Assembly (NCBI GenBank): GCA_965653335.1
Contig: CBFGZU010000076.1
Coordinates: 1-9,531, forward strand
DNA length: 9,531 bases
Direction: 5' to 3'
Source of the DNA: Pseudolysinimonas_A sp965653335
GTDB lineage: Bacteria > Actinomycetota > Actinomycetes > Actinomycetales > Microbacteriaceae
Shown: positions 5,856 to 9,531 of the stretch, piece by piece
Layout of the letters: each line of letters starts with the position of its first letter
How positions within the stretch are numbered: the first letter of the stretch is position 1
Program-made: the position numbers and the translations under genes
The notes under the pieces: generated by a model
The model's input: the letters and a program-made list of their open reading frames with translations, nothing else
Told to the model about the DNA's origin: nothing
Database searches by the model: none

Positions 5856-7319
5856 TCATTCGGCGGACCGATCGCTGCCACCGATGCGCTCGAAGTCGGC
5901 AGGTCGCCGCACCTTGATCACCGAAGCGATGATGATCCCGGCGAGGAACACCACACCCAGCGTCACCAGCAGGACCAGGTTCTGACCGGGGGCCCCGCCC
6001 ACCACGAGCTCGAAGTTCGCGATTGCGTAGACGTCGACCGCGATCAGGATGACGGCAGCGATCAACGGAGCGATCAACGACTTCCAGATGTTCTCGGGCG
6101 ACGTGCGATCTTTGACCCGGAACCACACCACGACCGAGACGCTGACGAGCGCCATCAGGAAGATGAGCCCCACGCTCCCGAGCCCGGCGAGCTGCGCGTA
6201 GACGACTCCCGGCTCGCTTCCCAGGATCGCGAACACGACGACCGCAATGATCGCGAGTGCCGACACCGTGATCGACGCCTTCGACGGCGACTTGAACCGA
6301 GGATGCACGGCACCGAGAGCTCTCGGAAGTCCCCCATCGACTCCGATGGCGAACACGTAACGTGTGGCCGCGTTGTGAATCGAAATCATGGCCGCGAGGA
6401 TCGCTGTGATCACCAGGAAGCCGATCGTGTCGGCAAACCATTTGCCGACGAACTGTTCGGCGGCGATGCCGAACATCGTCCCCGTCGACTCGGCAGCCAC
6501 GGTCCCGGCCTTCGACCCGAAGGCACTCACGAGCATCCACACCGCAAAGGTGTAGAGCAGACCGATGGCGATAACCGAGATGTATGTCGCGCGCGGCACG
6601 GTGCGGTTCGGATCTTTCACTTCGTCTCGATAGATCGCCGTCGCCTCGAAGCCGATGAAGACCAGGATGGTGAAGAGGATTCCGATGAGCGGGTTGTGCG
6701 TCGCGAACTCGGCGACGTTGAACGGCTGCACAGAAAGGCCTTCCGCTCCTCCCCGTACCGCGACGGCGACGTTGAAGACCAGCACGAGCACGACCTCGAC
6801 CACCATGACCCACATGAGAATCCGAGCAGAGACGTCGATGTTGAAGTACCCGAGAACGCCAACGATCACCAGCATGGCCAAGGCGCCGACCAACCACGGA
6901 AGCGTCGGGCCACCCAACCGTTGCACAAGGTCGACGAGGGTTATCCCGGCAAACAAGGTCACGCCGATCGTCGTCATGATGTAGGCGAGACCGGCGAGGA
7001 ACGCGCTCCCGAGGCCCACCCGCTTGCCGAGTGCAGCGGAGATGTAGGCGTAGAAGGCTCCGGTGCGGGGTATCCGCCGTGTCATCGCCATGTAGCCGAC
7101 GGCGAAGATGAGAAGGCTAATGGTAGTCAGGACGAACGCGACGGGCGCCGTCTCGCCGACTACCAGGATCGTCAGCGAGAGGTAGCCCGCTGCGGTCACG
7201 AGGGGCGACGAGAAGGCGAGAACGGTCAGCGCGAGCTTCCACGTCCCCATATGCCCGGTGAGGCGGTCGCGCACAGCAGGAGTCTCGGTCGACGTCGCCG
7301 AGGGCGGGGGAACAGTCAT
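5856..7319 (-). CDS. APC-superfamily amino acid/amine permease
   Basis: Polytopic transporter of 487 residues with about 12 TM segments, probably a secondary importer or antiporter of an amino acid or related amine. Family marks are RRIPRTGAFYAYISAALG around residues 81-98, the TM6-like FIGFEA (221-226), and the following loop motif DEVKDPNRTVPRA (about 232-244) typical of APC amino acid permeases. Substrate is not predictable. The ATG at 7319 was chosen because AAAGGA lies 6 nt before it; a TTG at 7361 and ATG at 7325 are in frame but poorly placed. GC is low for this window: four 60-nt blocks counted inside the gene are 58-63%, against 70-82% in blocks from the kinase, NYN and ccdA genes, suggesting recent transfer. 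It is a lone gene between inverted repeats, with no catabolic enzyme beside it to indicate the substrate. Confidence 0.9.
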   Translation of the reverse strand: MTVPPPSATSTETPAVRDRLTGHMGTWKLALTVLAFSSPLVTAAGYLSLTILVVGETAPVAFVLTTISLLIFAVGYMAMTRRIPRTGAFYAYISAALGKRVGLGSAFLAGLAYIMTTIGVTLFAGITLVDLVQRLGGPTLPWLVGALAMLVIVGVLGYFNIDVSARILMWVMVVEVVLVLVFNVAVAVRGGAEGLSVQPFNVAEFATHNPLIGILFTILVFIGFEATAIYRDEVKDPNRTVPRATYISVIAIGLLYTFAVWMLVSAFGSKAGTVAAESTGTMFGIAAEQFVGKWFADTIGFLVITAILAAMISIHNAATRYVFAIGVDGGLPRALGAVHPRFKSPSKASITVSALAIIAVVVFAILGSEPGVVYAQLAGLGSVGLIFLMALVSVSVVVWFRVKDRTSPENIWKSLIAPLIAAVILIAVDVYAIANFELVVGGAPGQNLVLLVTLGVVFLAGIIIASVIKVRRPADFERIGGSDRSAE

Positions 7320-7325
7320 GATCAT

Positions 7326-7331
7326 TCCTTT
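7326..7331 (-). promoter_or_regulatory. Ribosome binding site AAAGGA deciding the permease start
   Basis: AAAGGA on the minus strand is followed by six bases (ATGATC) and then the ATG at 7319. The ATG at 7325 touches the site directly and would have no spacer, so 7319 is the preferred start. Confidence 0.6.
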
Positions 7332-7381
7332 CACCGGATCGCCATCGATGCGGTCGACCAATCAAACAGCGAACTCGCCGT

Positions 7382-7424
7382 GGGCGCTACCCTCAAAAGG
7401 GTGGCCCGGAGCTGACGAGCGCCC
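7382..7424. repeat. Nested inverted repeats upstream of the permease, downstream of yidC
   Basis: An outer repeat GGGCGCT (7382-7388) / AGCGCCC (7418-7424) encloses an inner perfect hairpin ACCCT-CAAA-AGGGT (7389-7402), which abuts the left outer arm. The structure lies 33 nt after the yidC stop and 63 nt before the permease ATG, both on the minus strand. It may be the yidC terminator, or a structured leader or regulator site for the permease. The loop is TTTG on the minus strand and no T-tract follows. The rest of the 137-bp gap holds an 8-bp palindrome GGTCGACC (7352-7359) and the permease Shine-Dalgarno site; no known riboswitch was recognised. Confidence 0.45.
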
Positions 7425-7456
7425 GCTGACTGCTTCCCCGCCCTCCGATGCGAGAG

Positions 7457-8197
7457 TCAGGTCGCACCTTTCGCGGCCCGACGCCGCAAACCGGTGCGCT
7501 CGACGAACGTCCACGCCCCCGACACCGTGAGGTAGAGGGTCGCGGCGAGCGGAACGAAAAGGGCGATCACGACGGTCGCGAACGACAACCACGACAGGAT
7601 GCCCGCCGCGTTCCCGAGCGGGCCTTCCACGGCGGGACCGGCAGCCGCCATCCGGAGGGTCTGCCGTCGCGTGAACCAGGCGACGACCGCCATGACCGCC
7701 ATCAGCGCCAGCGGCACGAGCAGCGTCAAGCCGGGCGCCGCGAGCATCGCGCTCACGGACCACCCGAGCGGCGCGCCGAACAGCGTCTCGGTGAGCAGGT
7801 CGTTCGGATGCCCGTTGAGCGTCGGCGACACGGCGACGCCGTAGAGCACCGACACGATCGGCACCTGCGCGAGTGTCGGCAACATCCCGGCGAACGGTGA
7901 GACGCCAGCATCCCGATACAGCTCGAGGGTCTTGCGCTGCAGGGTTTCGGGGTTCTTGCGATAGCGCTTCTGCAGCGCGGCGAGCTGCGGCGCGAGGCGG
8001 CGACGAACGGTTTCGGCGCGCACCTGCAACACGCCGAGCGGAACGAGGGCGGCCCGCACGACGAGAGTGACGAGCACGATAGCGAGAGCGGCGGCGGTCG
8101 GGCCGGCGACCGGCTCGAGCAGGGCGGCGAGCCCGAGGAGAAGCGAGTGCGCCGCGTCGAGCACGGCGGCGAGGGGCGGGAAGGCAGAGAAGTCCAT
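7457..8197 (-). CDS. yidC: YidC/Oxa1-family membrane protein insertase paralogue
   Basis: Protein of 246 residues of the YidC/Oxa1/Alb3 family, which inserts proteins into the cytoplasmic membrane. It lacks the large periplasmic domain of proteobacterial YidC, as in other Gram-positive members. Family marks are a conserved Arg in the first core TM (R48 in VVRAALVPL), a basic cytoplasmic coiled hairpin (about 58-95, with LQKRYRKNPETLQ and LYRDAGVSP), and GMLPTLAQVPIVSVLYG (104-120). Remaining TM segments are near 143-175 and 198-228, and the tail is basic (RRRAAKGA). The ATG at 8197 has AAGGA 7 nt upstream. It follows the DUF6412-like gene after 65 bp. The main actinobacterial yidC usually sits near rpmH/rnpA/jag, none of which is here, so this is probably an additional copy with specialised clients; that is inference. 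Confidence 0.9.
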   Translation of the reverse strand: MDFSAFPPLAAVLDAAHSLLLGLAALLEPVAGPTAAALAIVLVTLVVRAALVPLGVLQVRAETVRRRLAPQLAALQKRYRKNPETLQRKTLELYRDAGVSPFAGMLPTLAQVPIVSVLYGVAVSPTLNGHPNDLLTETLFGAPLGWSVSAMLAAPGLTLLVPLALMAVMAVVAWFTRRQTLRMAAAGPAVEGPLGNAAGILSWLSFATVVIALFVPLAATLYLTVSGAWTFVERTGLRRRAAKGAT

Positions 8198-8263
8198 GGA
8201 CGTGTCCTTGCGATCGAAGGGATACGGTCACCGATGGCCGCTCCCCCGTCACGAGGACGAGAA

Positions 8264-8584
8264 CTACGCGGCCGGGTCGACCCCTCCGGGCGCGCGGGAC
8301 TGTACCCGACCGGCCGTGTCGGGATGCGCGGGCGCCGCGAGGCGATCGAGTGACTCGCGGTGCTCACGGGCACGATGCCCGACGCGAAGAGCGGCTTCGA
8401 CCGGGGCGATGACGAACTCCCGCAGAGCGACCGTCGCCACGACGACGAGGGCCGCGGATGCGGCGAGCGCGGTCAGCAAAGCGCCCGGGCTCGGGCCGAC
8501 GGCCGCGGCGAGGGCGACCGAGAGCGCGCCCGCGACGAGCAGCAGAGCTGCCCGGGCGTGCGAGAGCACGGCGGTCGAAGACAT
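8264..8584 (-). CDS. Small DUF6412-like membrane protein, partner of YidC paralogue
   Basis: Protein of 106 residues with two predicted TM segments (about 11-30 and 36-54) and a cytoplasmic or external Arg-rich tail. The C-terminal HPDTAGRVQSRAPG segment resembles the conserved end of DUF6412 proteins, small actinobacterial membrane proteins I recall as neighbours of yidC genes. No function is known for the family. It precedes the YidC paralogue with the same orientation and no obvious terminator, so co-transcription is likely, and a role as helper or regulator of the insertase is possible but unproven. The ATG at 8584 is supported by TAGCCT 7 nt upstream, a leaderless layout with no Shine-Dalgarno. 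Confidence 0.75.
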   Translation of the reverse strand: MSSTAVLSHARAALLLVAGALSVALAAAVGPSPGALLTALAASAALVVVATVALREFVIAPVEAALRVGHRAREHRESLDRLAAPAHPDTAGRVQSRAPGGVDPAA

Positions 8585-8591
8585 CCCGCTC

Positions 8592-8597
8592 AGGCTA
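8592..8597 (-). promoter_or_regulatory. -10 box TAGCCT, leaderless promoter of DUF6412/yidC
   Basis: TAGCCT fits TANNNT and is followed by seven bases and the ATG at 8584, with no Shine-Dalgarno. It lies in the 19-bp gap behind the DoxX gene stop, so the DUF6412/yidC pair may be transcribed separately from the DUF1772/DoxX pair. No -35 hexamer was recognised. Confidence 0.5.
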
Positions 8598-8603
8598 CCG
8601 CCG

Positions 8604-8981
8604 TCAGCCCGCCGCGAGGGCGAAGAATCCGAGCACGGCGGTGGCTCCAGCGAGCGCGAAGATCACCAGGTTGAGGTACGGCTTCTCACCTCGGCGGGCG
8701 TGGACGACGAACGCGCCGACCTGAAGGGCGGCAAGGCCGAGGGCGGCGATCGGCCCGAGCACGGGCACGACGCCCAGCGCCATCGGCAGGATGAGCCCGA
8801 TCGCCCCGAGCACCTCGGCGGCTCCGAGCGCCTGAATCTGGCGGGGCGCGAAGTCGTCCACCCAGGCGAACGGCTTGCCCATCGCGAGCAGCTTCCCCTT
8901 CGGACGCACGATCTTCATGAGGCCCGTCGCGAGCGCGAGAAGCGCCAGGATGCCGGCGGCGATGAAGTAGGCGACGATCAT
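8604..8981 (-). CDS. DoxX-family small membrane protein
   Basis: Protein of 125 residues with about four TM segments (near 2-24, 49-69, 73-95 and 102-122). The overall plan, with a short RPKGKLLAMGKPFAWVDDF loop after TM1, then RQIQALGAAEVLGAIGLILP and a final ARRGEKPYLNLVIFALA, matches DoxX-like proteins, a broad family of small membrane proteins linked in some bacteria to thiosulfate oxidation or envelope oxidative stress. There are no cysteines or clear cofactor ligands, so no reaction is assigned. Its ATG overlaps the stop of the upstream DUF1772 gene (ATGA), which indicates translational coupling; a TAGCGT box 6 nt before the ATG may provide a second, leaderless transcript. Confidence 0.85.
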   Translation of the reverse strand: MIVAYFIAAGILALLALATGLMKIVRPKGKLLAMGKPFAWVDDFAPRQIQALGAAEVLGAIGLILPMALGVVPVLGPIAALGLAALQVGAFVVHARRGEKPYLNLVIFALAGATAVLGFFALAAG

Positions 8982-9448
8982 GTCGTCACGCTACCGCCGC
9001 AGAGCCCGAGCACGAGCAGCGCCACCGCCGCGAGGCAGAACAGGGTGCGTAGGTGGTTGGCGAACGTCCACGGGCCGAGGTAGTCCCGCAGCCCGGCGTC
9101 GGCATCCGCATCGGGCACGGTGTCGATGGCGTTGTTCCGCGGGATGTTCACCGCGAACGACAACACGAGGGCGACGAAGGCCGTGACCCCGCCGGCCACG
9201 ATCCAGCCCGACCCGCCGCTGAAGAGCGCCACGATCGCCGTCGCGCCGCCACCGAGCCCCGAAAGCAGGAACACCGGCAGGTAGAGGCTGCGCGGGACCA
9301 CCCGATTCATCGCCTTGATGGCGTGCACCGCCTCGATCGGGGGAATCCGCCGAAGACCGGGGATGACGAAAGTCGAGAACGCGAAGAAGACCCCGCCGTT
9401 GATCGCGGTGAGCGCTGCGGTCGACACCGCGAGGATCGTGAGCCACAT
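8978..9448 (-). CDS. DUF1772 (anthrone-oxygenase-like) membrane protein
   Basis: Protein of 156 residues with four predicted TM segments. The DUF1772 pattern is visible: GGVFFAFSTFVIPGL (18-32) after TM1, an invariant-looking NRVVPRSLYLPVF (48-60), NIPRNNAI (101-108) and a W127 with following N131 and R134 ahead of TM4. The family includes fungal anthrone oxygenases, but most bacterial members have no known reaction, so no activity is claimed. An acidic DADADAGLRDY segment (113-123) precedes the W/N/R motif. The ATG at 9448 was preferred because TATCGT lies 7 nt before it and a weak -35 (TTTCGA) 17 bp further up. A GTG at 9457, with GGAAG 4 nt upstream, is an in-frame alternative adding three residues. 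It is the first gene of a coupled pair with DoxX. Confidence 0.82.
   Translation of the reverse strand: MWLTILAVSTAALTAINGGVFFAFSTFVIPGLRRIPPIEAVHAIKAMNRVVPRSLYLPVFLLSGLGGGATAIVALFSGGSGWIVAGGVTAFVALVLSFAVNIPRNNAIDTVPDADADAGLRDYLGPWTFANHLRTLFCLAAVALLVLGLCGGSVTT
8988..8993 (-). promoter_or_regulatory. Possible internal -10 box TAGCGT before the DoxX gene
   Basis: TAGCGT followed by six bases (GACGAC) and the ATG at 8981 repeats the leaderless layout seen elsewhere in the window, but lies inside the last codons of the DUF1772 gene. It could give a separate DoxX transcript in addition to the coupled one. Pattern evidence only. Confidence 0.35.
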
Positions 9449-9455
9449 GGACGTC

Positions 9456-9484
9456 ACGATACTTCCGAGCGGCGTCGATCGAAA
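9456..9484 (-). promoter_or_regulatory. Promoter of the DUF1772/DoxX pair (TTTCGA-N17-TATCGT)
   Basis: On the minus strand TTTCGA (9484-9479) is 17 bp before TATCGT (9461-9456), which is 7 bases from the ATG at 9448. The -10 matches TATAAT at four positions, the -35 matches TTGACA at three. Transcription would begin about at the ATG. If the GTG at 9457 is the real start, this promoter assignment fails. Confidence 0.4.
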
Positions 9485-9531
9485 CGGCCGCCGAGGATCT
9501 GGCTCCGCTGCTGAGCTGCGTCGGTGGAGAG

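Noticed and set aside
4641..7415. A 924-codon open frame on the plus strand spanning chaA and the permease
   Set aside because: It is rich in Arg, Asp, His and Glu with no domain, runs antisense to two clear membrane protein genes and crosses their intergenic region. Long antisense open frames are expected in GC-rich genes.
9454..9531. Possible C-terminal end of an upstream minus-strand gene (25 open codons, stop overlapping a GTG as GTGA)
   Set aside because: The stretch is open in several frames, has mediocre third-position GC in this frame, and also looks like a promoter region. Sequence beyond the window edge is needed, so it was not called as a gene.
1..9531. CRISPR arrays, tRNA/rRNA genes, transposases, attachment sites or a defence island
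   Set aside because: No spaced direct repeats, tRNA-like cloverleaf, transposase motif or nuclease/effector cluster was seen. The lone NYN protein is not enough to claim a defence system.

Overview
High-GC window (three 60-nt blocks counted outside the permease gene are about 70-82% GC) with strong C/G third-position preference, TANNNT-type -10 boxes placed directly before ATG codons, an OmpR-type two-component pair and a second, short YidC-like insertase. This fits an actinobacterium, and the style (frequent GGCATCC/GGATGCC words, TAGGGT leaderless promoters, a YidC/DUF6412 pair) suggests the Microbacteriaceae. The taxon is inferred, not proven. Ten protein genes were found; no rRNA, tRNA, CRISPR array, insertion sequence or phage gene was recognised.

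Layout. 28-2177 (minus): response regulator followed by sensor histidine kinase, joined by an ATGA overlap. 2178-2251: short divergent promoter region with a candidate regulator-binding direct repeat. 2252-3307 (plus): NYN-domain putative RNase with a C-terminal OST-HTH/LOTUS-like domain. 3345-4583 (plus): membrane-anchored thioredoxin-like protein followed after 6 nt by a CcdA-type membrane electron carrier, a likely extracytoplasmic thiol-redox relay. 4596-5726 (minus): ChaA-type cation/proton antiporter, convergent with ccdA. 5856-7319 (minus): APC-superfamily permease with clearly lower GC than its neighbours, flanked by inverted repeats. 7457-8584 (minus): DUF6412-like small membrane protein, then the YidC/Oxa1 paralogue. 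8604-9448 (minus): DUF1772 membrane protein, then a DoxX-family membrane protein, joined by an ATGA overlap.

How they work together. Most products act at the cell envelope: signal sensing, thiol redox, ion exchange, solute uptake, membrane-protein insertion and small integral membrane proteins. The supported functional units are the two-component pair, the Trx/CcdA pair, DUF6412/YidC and DUF1772/DoxX. The NYN protein and the permease look like independent units.

No clearly new multi-gene defence or biosynthetic system is visible. The points most worth a second look are the recurring TANNNT-N6/7-ATG leaderless promoter architecture, an EF-hand-like DxDxDGxxD loop inside the antiporter, the low-GC permease with a nested hairpin in front of it, the thioredoxin whose usual cis-proline position holds Thr, and an over-represented GGCATCC/GGATGCC word.
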